The notes under the pieces are model-generated. The model was not told the origin of the DNA. It did no database searches and saw nothing but the letters and a program-made list of their open reading frames with translations. The translations under genes and the position numbers were made by a program. DNA of 64,000 bases from Xiphias gladius (Eukaryota > Chordata > Actinopteri > Istiophoriformes > Xiphiidae): positions 12,884,001 to 12,948,000 of the forward strand of contig NC_053413.1 in NCBI RefSeq assembly GCF_016859285.1, given 5' to 3'. Shown here piece by piece: positions 52,901-63,200 of this stretch. The stretch's first letter is position 1. Each line of letters starts with the position of its first letter.

Positions 52901-55487
52901 GTTGTTCAAAAGAGGTCTAACAGTAGTTTGACCTCTCTGGAATCTGACCCCAAACGTTGTTACAAGGTAAGATAATGTACTGTAAATCTCTTTGTCCGTG
53001 AGTGACTTTTTGGCAAACAAAAGTAATATACAGTGTATTTGTTCATACATCATTATTTGGTGTAATAACAATACTTTATGGTAATTTCTGTATTTTGTCA
53101 CCTTCATCAAACGTTACCTCAGCAATACTTGATATTACTTGATTTTGTATTTATCAATACAATTTTTAAACATACAACAATGGGGGTCCGAGAGGACCAA
53201 CGATACAACAAAACACCAGGGTTAAAGTGAGAGTCTATCAATCAATTCTGTTGCTAAAATACTCACTGGAAGTAGTGTGTGTAACATTAGAGGCTTCCCC
53301 AGGCACCAAGAAGACGCTGACTGACGATACTCCCACTGTGTAGGTGGAGCAGGGCTCCAGATTACTGATATCCATGGATGTAGTTGAAGTGTTTCTGATG
53401 CCCGGGGCATTGCTGGGGTTGTCATTGTCACTCACGGTCACTTGATAAAGCAGGACTTTACTTACTGAGTTCCAAGTCACTCGGGCTGTGCTCTTTCCCG
53501 TCGGTACAAGGGCCACACCAGTTGGTGGCTGCACCACTTCCAAGAGAAAATACAGGTGTCACTCTAATGCGTTTAGAAATCACTACCTATGTTTTCATAT
53601 ATCTTGAGGTTTAAATGACTGCTCACACATAACTTGCAGCTCAGCAAGGTTCTAATTCTATATTACATAAATGACGCCCTCTGATTAAAATGAACTAAAC
53701 CAGCATCTTTTGTGCACTTACATGTCATGATTGTCCTTATATTACTCTGGGCACCATTTCCAGCTCTGTTGGAGGAGTAAACGTAACAGTTGTAAGTTGT
53801 AGAGGGAGTCAAGCCGTCCACTTGTCCACTCAGGGCTGTGAAGGACTGGTTGTATTTTCTTGCGGGAGAACTAAACAACTCCTCCACAAACAAGATGTAT
53901 CTGTCCGCCCCTATCACGCTGGACCACTCAAACTTTATAGACGTACTCGAAATAGCTTTGGAAAAGGTGATCTGAGATGTGGCGGGCACTGTGGGAATGT
54001 AAGAAAAGGAATTCAATATTACTCAACAAAGGGATTCTTCTGATTTATTTAAATTTTTATTTTTTTAAATTCTGTCTTTACCTGTCATCGTTATTTCGAT
54101 GTCTGTGCACACAACAGTATAAAATTCAAAGACCTTCAGTGTAACTTGATAGACATGTCCGGGTCTTAACCCCTGAATCACCCTATGTGTGCTGGGTGCT
54201 GACTGCATCACCACCACTGGGGCGATATTGGTAGAGTTCACAACTCTCAAGTCCAGTAGATAAACTGAAGCTCCAGTGTAGCTGCTCCAAACCACACTCA
54301 GTGTTGATGCTGAAGAGGATGTCACTGACACAATATCACATCCTGGAAAAAAACAAAAACAATGGGTGATTTGATATTTCTATACAGTAAAGAGAAGAGC
54401 AACAGATTTTCATAACACATTATAAAATACTCTGAAAATAAATATGCTGAAAGTATTAAAGCCTGCAGTGTAAGAAGACCAATGTTATCTTACTACTGAA
54501 TGATACGGACAAGCCAGAAGAATATTATCCATTTAAGTATTTTAATAAATTTTTAGATAAAACAGGTAAAAATAAGCTAATACTGAGCACTTTATGTTTG
54601 CCATTATAGGAGTGCTCTAAACTGAGGCACAAATATAACTCCGTAGACTAGCTTCAGTAACATCAAGAACTGATTGAGAGGAAAAAATCGGAGTAAAAGT
54701 GCTAAAGATGTTTCAGCACTAATAAACTAATTTAAGGGTTGCATTGATTGTTAGACAGTGATGTTGAGTATTTGAGAGGTGGTGACCCCCTTAAGGTTGA
54801 GACCTGTCCAGGAGCTATTATCATTTTCAACCAGTCATACTGTTAATTATTTAATATACCCAACTCTTCCAGTTACCAGCAGTGTTTTCGTATGATGAAC
54901 ACGTTGAAGGTGAACCACTCATAATCACTCATTTCCACACACTGGTTCATCAAGGACACTGCTCATGGATTTCACTGAAAAAACTTCCAGAATAATTAAC
55001 CACAATCAACTGATTTTACTTTACCTGCTTTATTTGCTCAGGTAATTCTTTTAATCTATCAATTTGGTTTAAATCCAAAATTTTACATTGGGGTACTTTC
55101 CCTTAGTGGATTTCAGTGAATTTTAATTTTGACTAAATTTTGTGGACAGTTTTTGTGCTAATATTTGAATTTGCTTGATGATTATTAATCCCACTTGCCT
55201 AATTAGTGATGGACAAAAAGATGTCTGTCAACTTTAGTTAGCTACAAACCACTAAACGTAATTTTCACATAAACTGTCAGTCAGAACACTCACCTGTAGC
55301 CAAAACATGTTGTATCTTTAAAAAAAAATTAAAAAGAAAGAAAACAGATAAAGTAAATTAATTAGGAACTATTACAAAATAATAACATCATGAAATGAAA
55401 ACAAAAAAGAAACTGAATAAAAATGTAAATTACCTGTATGACAGACAAAAGAATGGCGGATGAATAAAAGGTCCACATCTTATCCAT
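31137..55487 (-). CDS. fndc7: Giant fibronectin type III domain-containing protein 7 (43 FN3 domains)
   Basis: Secreted or extracellular FN3-repeat protein of unknown function. I join 46 coding exons into 11,403 nt (3,800 aa); exon coordinates are in the four block entries. Order: signal peptide exon (MDKMWTFYSSAILLSVIQ, start ATG 55487-55485), a 22-nt linker exon, 42 exons each encoding one FN3 domain (237-291 nt, most 258-264), a 48-nt linker, and a last exon with the 43rd FN3 domain ending QTGEGLQQ-stop. From the short linker exon onward every internal exon starts and ends in phase 1, so any domain exon can be gained or lost without a frameshift. Domains 4-40 mostly share PC.P....C......W, then C, C, (L/V).CG..Y and a C near the end. 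This six-cysteine pattern suggests disulphide bonding unlike classic FN3. NxT/S sites are abundant. No transmembrane segment or RGD motif was noticed. Identity as fndc7 rests on this domain type plus linkage to prpf38b, fam102b and slc25a24. As I recall, human FNDC7 is about 730 aa, so either the gene has expanded greatly or several transcripts share the array. No internal stop or terminal exon was seen that would split it. Confidence 0.85.
32335..32460. repeat. Relic of a hAT-type miniature element in an fndc7 intron
   Basis: CTACTTCACTACATTTCGATGG...TTTACTCCACTACATTTATTTGACAGCTATAGTTAC matches the internal part of a miniature element frequent in percomorph genomes. It lies in the d41-d42 intron. 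Ends are not preserved. Confidence 0.55.
38380..38674. repeat. hAT-type miniature element, right half, in the d30-d31 intron
   Basis: Contains CAAGTAACTATAGCTGTCA, TGAAGTAAAATAGAAGCATA and ACTGTACTTAAGTACAGTAC, and ends with ACACCACTG. This is the typical right end of the CAGTGGTG-ended element family. The left end is degraded or absent. Confidence 0.6.
39421..41805 (-). repeat. fndc7: Tandem duplication of three fndc7 exons (d23-d25 and d26-d28)
   Basis: Domain 24 matches 27 and domain 25 matches 28 far better than other pairs, with exon starts 1,401 and 1,416 nt apart. Intron sequence is shared too: TACAGAACCATATCTGTA (41154-41171) against TACAGAGCCATACCTGTA (39728-39745), followed in both by ATCAGGT. 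Domain 26 resembles domain 23 more weakly. The unit is therefore about 1.4 kb and three exons. Confidence 0.8.
41868..42205. repeat. Palindromic fold-back element, copy A (shortened)
   Basis: Lies in the d22-d23 intron. The left arm includes AGCTTAGCATAAACACTGGAAAC and GGTTCTGTCCAAAAG. The right arm includes the inverse, TTTGTTACCTTTGGACAGAGCC and GCTTCATATCTGGCTCACAG. The central part found in other copies is missing. Confidence 0.7.
44535..44551. repeat. Poly(A) tract
   Basis: Seventeen A residues in the d16-d17 intron, just upstream (in transcript sense) of the d17 acceptor, so it is a U-rich polypyrimidine tract in the pre-mRNA. Confidence 0.85.
44595..45062. repeat. Palindromic fold-back element, copy B
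   Basis: Lies in the d16-d17 intron. It starts GAGTTCAACATTTTGAGAATAG, carries CAGCAGCCAGTTAGCTTGTC and AGGGGAAACAGCTCTCCAGG, the central GTTGTGGTTTTTCGGGGG, and the inverse arm with GTTTCCAGTCTTTATACTAA. Arms are diverged. Confidence 0.7.
45223..52601 (-). other. fndc7: fndc7 block 2: FN3 domains 4-16
   Basis: One exon per domain, all phase 1-1: d4 52601-52341, d5 51531-51271, d6 50257-49997, d7 49853-49593, d8 49400-49140, d9 49040-48780, d10 48679-48419, d11 48287-48030, d12 46945-46679, d13 46587-46330, d14 46227-45964, d15 45848-45588, d16 45480-45223. Domains begin with forms of (A/V/E/G)PC.P and contain the L.CG.(.)Y/F motif. Domain 4 lacks the initial PC. Introns inside the block are mostly about 80-250 nt. 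The d4-d5, d5-d6 and d11-d12 introns are longer, and the last of these holds a palindromic element. Confidence 0.87.
47110..47555. repeat. Palindromic fold-back element, copy C
   Basis: Lies in the d11-d12 intron. It begins AAAGTTTGACATTTTGGGAA and ends CCCCAAAATGTTGAACTGTT, which are near inverse complements. Inner arms include GAGCCTGGCCAGTTGTTTCCC and AGTCTCTATTCTAAGCTAAG. Confidence 0.8.
52660..53225. mobile_element. piggyBac-like non-autonomous DNA transposon (558 bp, TTAA target sites)
   Basis: Inserted in the d3-d4 intron of fndc7. Flanked by TTAA at 52660-52663 and 53222-53225. The ends are CCCTAATGTTCTATGT on the left and, inverted from the right, CCCTGGTGTTTTGTTG. CCC termini next to TTAA are the hallmark of the piggyBac superfamily. 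Sub-terminal GGAGTCCCCGGGCCCTC and GGGGGTCCGAGAGGACC are also roughly inverse. No transposase frame exists inside, so it is a deletion derivative or miniature element. Confidence 0.8.
53267..55487 (-). other. fndc7: fndc7 block 1: signal peptide, linker and FN3 domains 1-3
   Basis: Exons: 55487-55434 (signal peptide, 18 codons, ends phase 0), 55315-55294 (IQHVLATG), then domain 1 54342-54082, domain 2 53988-53722, domain 3 53536-53267. These three domains lack the six-cysteine pattern of the rest and look like conventional FN3: domain 2 has IKFEWSSVIGADRY and GLTPSTTYNCYVYSSNRAG, domain 3 has ARVTWNSVSKVLLYQVTV and NLEPCSTYTVGVSSVS. They probably represent the ancestral N-terminal region, before the duplicated array. 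Confidence 0.85.
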
Positions 55488-56929
55488 TGTTAATGTGAGA
55501 TTTGCAGTAAGTTACATCCATACGTGGGTCCTGCACTCAGCAGCTCATCTGAAATCTCTACAGGCTGAGCGCTGTAGATCAACTTCATGGGAACCAATCA
55601 GGACGTCCTAAATGAGGACAGGTAGATGCCTGTGGGCTCCCCTGTCATCGTGAGAAGGAAACAAAGTATGTGGCCCATTATGTTCAAACTGCACTTCTTC
55701 CATGTTCCCGGAATATTTCATTTCTTTTACACATAACTTTGCAGTCTATGTCTGTACTAGACCATCTTAGTTTTGAAGGTAAAAATATAAGGTGTGACAC
55801 TGATTTTTGTCTAAATATCACTATCTAATTTTTCTTTTTTATAATTCTGCCTTTGTATAGAAAGAGGAATGACTTGCTCTAAGGTAACATGATCTCCTTT
55901 GTCCTATGACATACTGAGTGACTGCAAAGTGAAGTGACCCAAGTCTCCCGTCTACATCCTTCCCGGATTGATGGAATTTTTCCTGGATATGTCATTCGCA
56001 TCATTGTATAATGGCTGCCCTTTAGGCTTGTGTTGGTCAGCAAAAACAGCAATGTACAAAAATGTGTGCTGTTTTTGTCTGATCATTAATTATTTGGCCA
56101 TTAGTTTTGTATTGATTTGAAATTAGCTGTAAATTACTAGTATATTTCCAAGAAAGGCCTAAGCAATTAAGTAGTAAGTATGAGGGAAATGAAGAAAGAA
56201 GCGGGTGAAAAATAGTTCAGAACCAGAGGCCAATATCCATCAGAGTTTCCTAGAAAGACTAACAAAAATTCTTTATTAGAAAAATGATAGAAAAAGTGCC
56301 TGGTTAACTTTATTTTACAGATCTGTCTGTGGAAATTAGGTAAAAATATGCTGAGTTGGTGAAATTTAATAGCATGGCATGTGTTTATTTGTTGATCATC
56401 ATATCGGTTTGAAACATAAAACTAAGGAACTTCCAGTCCAACTGGAAACTACAGGTAATGCAGTTCCACCAATAGGCAGCATAAATGCTAATTTAATGAA
56501 TATTTACTGATTACCTGGCAAATCTATAATGTATGGTAGTTCAAAGTTATGAAGAATCCAAATTAAGATTTTTTTGTTATTTCTTGGAAATAAGTAGCAA
56601 TTATTATTCTGGTAATTTGGGAAATTATGAGGAAAGTTTTCAAGAAATTAGCTGGGAAATATGGGACCTGTAAAATAAAGTGTTACTGTTTTTTTCACAT
56701 TTCAAATTGCTGAATCTGAGGATTATGTGAAACAGAACATCAATTACAGTTAAAATCATTAGCATAAAGGAACATGGTCAACAACTTCATCTCAATCTTA
56801 ACTACTTTAACTAAACTTTAACTCAAATACTTTGCCATTGGAAATTTTATATAATAAACATTTTGTAAGATCTCAAGCCAAAAATGAAGTTGTGACCAAG
56901 CTGAAGCTGAAAACTGAAAGATAAGTAAA

Positions 56930-57089
56930 TAGGAGTATGATCAGTCTTGTGAAGGCTGTTTACACATATAAAGAATAATAGTGGTCCTGTGATTGATCCC
57001 TGGGGCACACCAGTAGAAACTGCGAGGGAGGTGGAAGTACCTTCAACTTGTTCACACTGTACTCTATTTGACAGATGGTTTTTAAACAT
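56930..57089 (-). mobile_element. Non-LTR retrotransposon reverse-transcriptase fragment
   Basis: The minus-strand translation has NHLSNRVQCEQVEGTSTS followed by STGVPQGSITGPLLFFICVN. This matches the conserved RT segment (LSNR.Q.V, then GVPQGS.LGPLLF..YIN) of fish LINEs of the Jockey/CR1/Rex group. Only about 50 residues remain, so it is a dead 5'-truncated or eroded copy. Confidence 0.8.
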
Positions 57090-58689
57090 GTTTCATATCA
57101 TGTCAAAAATATTGTTATAGTTTATTATCCATGTGTAATGAAGTAGTTTCAAATATATGTTATGTACAACATTTTTAGAATTGTTTTCATACTGCTTATT
57201 TTTGTGTTGAATAGACACATCCTTTGGCCTGTTACTTGGAGTACACAGCCATGTGAAGTGTTAAAGGATATTAAGCATAAGGTGTCTTTTTAAATATTTT
57301 ATTATTTCCCTATAATCCTGACTGTCAGTCTTTTGGGAAATGTAATATTGGATTAAGGGCCCATTGTGCTCAATGCCACAGAGCAATTAAAGTTTATCAT
57401 GTAAAACTGAATATTAATTTTGAAAAGCTGAAACATAAACCAATCCCAGTCGCTGTTAAGAAACTAACACATTTATAGACTAAAATGCAGGTTGTTCAAC
57501 TTTACTTTGCCTTTGATTTGTTATTTCTATCTCACTATAAAAAACTTTTTGAAAACCTGAGTCTAAATTCATTTTGTCATTTCATTCAAATTTTATTAGT
57601 TTATAGAGTTTGATTCCCTTATAAAGTCTGAATTAAAGATAGTTTACAAAGATACCCTTTTGTGAACCACGATTTGGAAACAACAAACCATAATGGACTC
57701 ATAACTTTATTACCATCTTAAATAAATGGCTACAGGGATTTCCTGTCCATAATATGAGCTGTATCTCAATTTTAAGCTCACTTTGTTCTGCTAATGGTGT
57801 TACATAAATGAATGTGATAGCTTGTTGCGTGTTGCCGTGTGTAACAAAAAGAACTGTTGACAATAGGTCCACACCTCTGCCTCCTCTCTGAGCCCTATCT
57901 GGCTACTTGTGTTTGTCTTTAATGTTATTCGTCCCTTTGTGAGCCTGCAGATCATCATGCTGAAATGTATCCTCCCAAGTGTCAAGTAGCTTGTGTTTGA
58001 CACATGCAGGAACCAAACGTTCTTGAATACGTGCACGTTTTGTGAATTCAGCCTAGTAATTGTTTCTCAAAGTCCACCTCTGGGATTTGTCCACCATCCT
58101 TGTTTGCATCAGAAGCAACGTGATCGGCCAAGTATGTTGACACATACGTATACATATAGTACAATGAATCTGGTTTTCAATAACTCTCAATTTCTACACA
58201 AAAAAAACACATGTACAGATAAACTGTAGATTATACTGTACAGTTTGCTGTATAGATAATCCAAAATTATATAGATTTTTGTGTTATGGTTTTTTTTTTT
58301 ACATCAGATTTTATTGTGCTAATACTTGAAAAAAATCTTCAGGAAAAGTTTATGCAAAGACCCTACCGTTTAGTAGGGTTAAAGAATGTGCAAAAGGGTA
58401 TAAATAAGACTGGGTAGAATCAAAATATTGCCTGATTCCTTCCAGTGAAGTTTAGGAGCTGTAATCCAGTGTGCAGAGATGCTTTAATCTGGTCCTAAAA
58501 TTAAGGTAAAGTTAAAGTATACAGCAAAACGTTGCAGTGGTTCATTAGTGGAAAAACAGACATGATAAACACCTAAATATCACGGCACAGTTTTATTGTA
58601 CTATTTTTGCACTGAAGAGTACAGAAAACAAAATGGGCCTCATAGGGTTACCTTTTAATCCATGCTAGTTGCATCGCTCTTAAAACTGC

Positions 58690-58985
58690 AGTGTTGGTCG
58701 GTCAGTCCACCCATTTGGACCAAAGTCAAATAACATGTATCAGATAGATTGACATGAAATTTTGTACAAACATTCATGGTACCCAGACAGTGTATCCTAT
58801 TGACTTTGGTGATCCCCTGACTTTTCCTTTAGCAGCCCCAAGAAGTTGACATTTACTGTTTTAATTGAAATGTCTCGACAGCTATTGGTTGGTTGGATTA
58901 CCATAAATTATGATACAGACACTGAAGAGTTGTTTTGCGCTGATTTTAATCGCTATATTCTAATAATTTAGCGATTACATCACTC
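58690..58985. repeat. Dispersed percomorph-type repeat
   Basis: GTTGGTCGGTCAGTCCACCC...TTGACATGAAATTTTGTACA...CATTCATGGTACCCAGA...TGACTTTGGTGATCCCCTGA...AAATGTCTCGACAGCTATTGG. I recognise this as a dispersed repeat very common in percomorph genomes. It shows an internal weak repetition: a second unit with TTGGATTACCATAAATTATGATACAGACA. Class not known to me. Confidence 0.65.
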
Positions 58986-59774
58986 ACCAATTTACATTTT
59001 TGTCACATCGGCCTCATAACTTTTGGGGGTACAAATGTTAGGGGTACAATTTGACAGAGTACTGCAGCACAGGTACTGCCCAGATTACAAGCTTTTCTAC
59101 TCCAATTATTGCAAATCTGCTTTACCTCGTTCTTCTGAGATTAAGCCTCACATAAAAAACCCCATTACTTAAAGAAGAAGGGCTGAAACTATTCAGTTCC
59201 TTTCTATGTATATGTATCCTATTGAGCCACTGAACTTCAGAGCCTAAGATTATGAATTAAAATTATTTAAGCAATCAAATCATTCATTGGTATTTTACAG
59301 GTTCCGATACTGAGCAGTAAGGCGTTTCTCTTCTGCTTTAGAGTGGCCCTCATTAGTCAATCAACCAAATGAACCACCAGGTTTGATCATCCACCCCTGA
59401 AATGTATAATACATGTGCAGTATGCTCAGGCACAGAAGGCTTACTTGGGTCAGTTTTACAACTTTTGAGGTCAGTGAAAGTCATCAGGTATTCCATAACA
59501 GGTTTGGTGTAAAATCTATTTTAGCAAATTTCTGTGATCGTTTTTTTTTTAATGGATTATTTTGGAGCACCAAATATAGCTCATATAGTCAAACCCAGAC
59601 ACCAGAAGATGACATCTCCACCTCATAAAAGAAGACCCACAGAAAATTATTGACAGCACACAGTATAGTAATGCAAAAAACAATGTGCTTTATTGTTGAT
59701 GTCTGTCAACTGGGAGAAAACAAATCCAATGATAGCAGAGGTAACATTGAATCTATCTTCAGCAATCTGATCAG

Positions 59775-59938
59775 ACGTATCATCCACAGGACTTGCCGTG
59801 CACGACTCCAGGCTAAAGAGATGGATTCCTCCTGCCCCACTTTTAACTGTGGCCTTCTTCTTGGTGGCCAACCTCCTTTACAACCCAGACACGACATACA
59901 GCAGCCGTATGGAGGTCTTCTACTTGGAGAAGTCCTAA
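59775..59938 (+). other. Orphan exon-like open frame with hydrophobic segment
   Basis: After a CAG acceptor at 59772-59774 a plus-strand frame of 54 codons reads through SSTGLAVHDSRLKRWIPPAP and a hydrophobic LLTVAFFLVANLLYN, then TYSSRMEVFYLEKS and a TAA stop at 59936-59938. A plus-strand AATAAA lies near 60171. This could be the last coding exon of an unrecognised plus-strand gene or a relic of one. No upstream partner exon was found, and the frame may be chance. Confidence 0.25.
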
Positions 59939-60282
59939 AATGTTATTTTAAATTCATTTTGTCTTTGAATGATTATTGCCATGATACTGTTATCTGGGGG
60001 TTCACTGTAAAGTTTCAGTTTCTGCTTCCTTTGCATTGTTACTAGATGTCATTACATGGTGAGGTTACATCAAGTCTCATTCTGAAAGGGAAACTGTAGG
60101 CAGAGCAGAAAAGAAAATAATGTGTGTTGTACTTCAGTAGCAATATGGAAAATATTTTTCAAATACATAGAATAAATGTGTACAGTTTTTTTTTTCCCCA
60201 AAAGCCCTCTGTCATGTTTTTTCTTGTTTTAATTTAATGTTTTAGCTATTGTTTTTCATATTTATTCAGCGTGAACAGTTTG

Positions 60283-63200
60283 TCAGACAGCTTTTCTTGC
60301 AAACAGCAGTAACAACAAAACAGAGACATTCCTAAACAAGAGTGATATTTCATCTGGGTACACTGGATCTTCACAGTTGCCACTAGTGTAAACACAATCC
60401 TCTATCCATGCTGGTGGTGGGGTGCTCACTGTAGGGCAAGAAACACAAGAAAGAGAGAAATAATCAACCTGGACTTGGTGGAAAAACCGGTTATTACCAA
60501 TATGCCATGAAAGCTTCAGTACGGATTCATTACACTCAGTTTGTCATGCTCCATCAGGGGCTATTTAATATCTATCATCTTACAACCTCTCATCACAGAC
60601 ACAGAAAGATGTCCATGCCACATTCCTGCAGCACATCTCCATCTTCATTTACCTGAGTCACGTTCCGCTCATTCTTGTTTCCATGTTTAATAGACAGAGG
60701 GGTATTCAAGACGTCCCAGAGGTAAAGACAGACAGAGATCAGCCTCACCTGTGCTGCTTGTCTATATACTGTCTCATTCATGCCTATTGTTATACCAGTG
60801 GACTTACAGGTAGAGTCAATTCATGGATGCTTGTGATGCTGTCACAAGATACCCTTCAAGCTGTGATGAACAATGGACTTGGTCTTGTGAAAGAAGCCTT
60901 CATCAATTTTTTTCATACAAGCTAACGCAAAAGAAAGTACATTGCTTGTCTCAGGTTGTTACATAACTCAGTTTTCATGTGGTCTGAAGCCAGTATGTTC
61001 TCATATGGAGCGAGTTGAATAACAAAAAAAAACTTACCGCATTTAGAACAAGCTTCGTCTTCCACGAGAGATCACTTCAGAAAGAACAAGATGAGGGTTG
61101 AGTGCAGCAACTGTTCTCAAACTGCTTGTAACTTAATTACACTTTACAGGAACAATTTAGCATTTAGGGAAATATGCTTAGTCCTTTTTTTTTTTTCTTT
61201 CTTTGTCAAGCGTTAGATGAAAAGATTGACCTCTAGTGGGGGAAACAGCTAGCCTGGCTCTGTCCAAAAGTAACAAAATCTGTCGGTGTAAAAACAACAT
61301 ATAGCCATTTTTTGAGGGATTATGTGCCCAACTTGGAAACCTCACAGTGATGACAAGATTTCAGAAAATTACTGCGCCAGCTGAAGAATGAGTCCGGCAC
61401 ATAACTTCCCATATAACCAAGTGTTGTTTTTACACTTCTGTTTTTGCACAGATTAAACAAACTAGTCATAAAAAGTTAATTAGTGAGCTTTAAAGGTGCT
61501 GGTAGCCAGATTTTGTTACCTTTGGATCGAGCCAGGCCAGCTGTTTCCCCCATGTTTACAGTCTTTATACTAAACTATGCTGACCGACTTCTGGCTGGAG
61601 CTTCATATTCACTGTGCAGACATGGTGGTATCAAAATTCCCATCTAACTTTTAGCCAGAAAGTGATCAAGCCAAAAAGTCGGATTATTCCTTTAACTACA
61701 GCAAAACAAAATGTGAAGTTTACAGTTTAGAGGATACTTACCCATACCAGCATTACTTCCTGGACAGGGAACTGAGAAAAGGACAAAATTGAACACAAAT
61801 CGTACACAAATCATAAGAACAGATTCAAATTCGTGTTATTAATCATTTCCGAGTCTACTTTACGACCCACCTGAGTATGTCCTGGGCTGACAGAAGTTGA
61901 CTTTGATCCCATCCTGTCCCACTGGTGCCGCCACTACTGTATAGACATCCCCACATGTTTCCTCCTGGATATCACAGTATGTGCTACCGGCAGCTGCGAT
62001 GCAGGTGTAGTTGGCTCCTGTCCCATACAGCTCTACTGTGTGATTGTGGATCTGAGGGCCCAAAGCGCGCCAGTACACCCTGAGAGAGTTGTTGGCCCGG
62101 CGATAGAGCTTGACGCCTGTTGGACAGCAGGGGCCTACAAAAAAGGGAACGGGTTTTGAGTAGTCAAAAAATGTGCTGGAGTTCCTGTTGTGTTTAAATT
62201 ACATAATAGATTTTGTATATCTACATTTTATCAATTCCATTGTCCCACCATGCACCCCAACCCTCACCAAACACCCTAAAATAGTCATCTTGCCTGTATA
62301 CATTTTTGTGCATCTGCATATATATGTGCATAAATATTGTTTCTTTTTAGTTTTTCTTTTTCGGCTCATTATCGGCCACCTATGACTGATGGTTACTTCA
62401 TTTTTTTGAATATTTATACGTGGTTGTCGTGGGCTGTAGTTAATGGCTATTGGTCACCTTTTGATTGACTGACTGACTTGACTAATCAAGTTTTTGTGGA
62501 TGTGCATATTTTTTCCCTCCACTGGATATATATTCCAAATATACATGCATGTATTTGTCCTCACTGGAAGAGAAGCCATGATATTTGCACGCTGACTTGT
62601 GTCCTGTGCCGCTGATAGCTTCCAGGTTGACGCTGTAGTTGGTGCTACAGGTGATGCATCCCATCAGGCAGTGGGTGTCCAGAGTGTGGCATTTAGCTAA
62701 TCCGCGGGAGGATGTCAGGGTGGTAATATAGGAGCGAGCTCCACCGCCAGGTGACCATGTCACATTGGTCATAGCCTGGGTAACCTGGGTCACATTCACA
62801 AACATGGGACAGCACGGACCTTGGGAAGAGGAATACAGAACGATAATCAATACTGGAGCGCATGTGTGTAAAGAGAATATTATAACCTGGCGCAAGTCGT
62901 TCTCAATGTTAAAAAAAAGGAAATTTCCACTACCTTCAATATGCCTTATCTTCTGCTCATTTTAGTCAAAAGCGAATGATAGTGTAGTATATAATGCAGT
63001 ATAGCATTATTACCAATGGGATCAGCATGTACCTCCCCTGTTTTTAGTTGGCACTTGCATGTTTTTATACATTTTGCTGGTGGATTACAGCTTGAATAGT
63101 AAAAAAAAAAAAGTCACATTCATATGCTTTAAACCCAATTTGACTTTATCACACAGCTCTCTTAACTTGTGGTTTTGAGCTATAGAAATAAAATTGATTT

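Larger units (their letters stand above)
55488..60282. other. Intergenic region between two fndc7-type genes
   Basis: Holds the fndc7 promoter at the left end (just above 55487), a minus-strand reverse-transcriptase fragment near 56930-57089, a dispersed repeat at 58690-58985 and an orphan plus-strand exon-like frame at 59775-59938. The rest is AT-rich with nothing recognised. Confidence 0.6.

Noticed and set aside
57800-58140. Minus-strand frame with an EF-hand-like string (SDANKDGGQIPEVDFEK)
   Set aside because: The spacing does not fit an EF-hand loop, the frame stops quickly and no neighbouring exon supports it.
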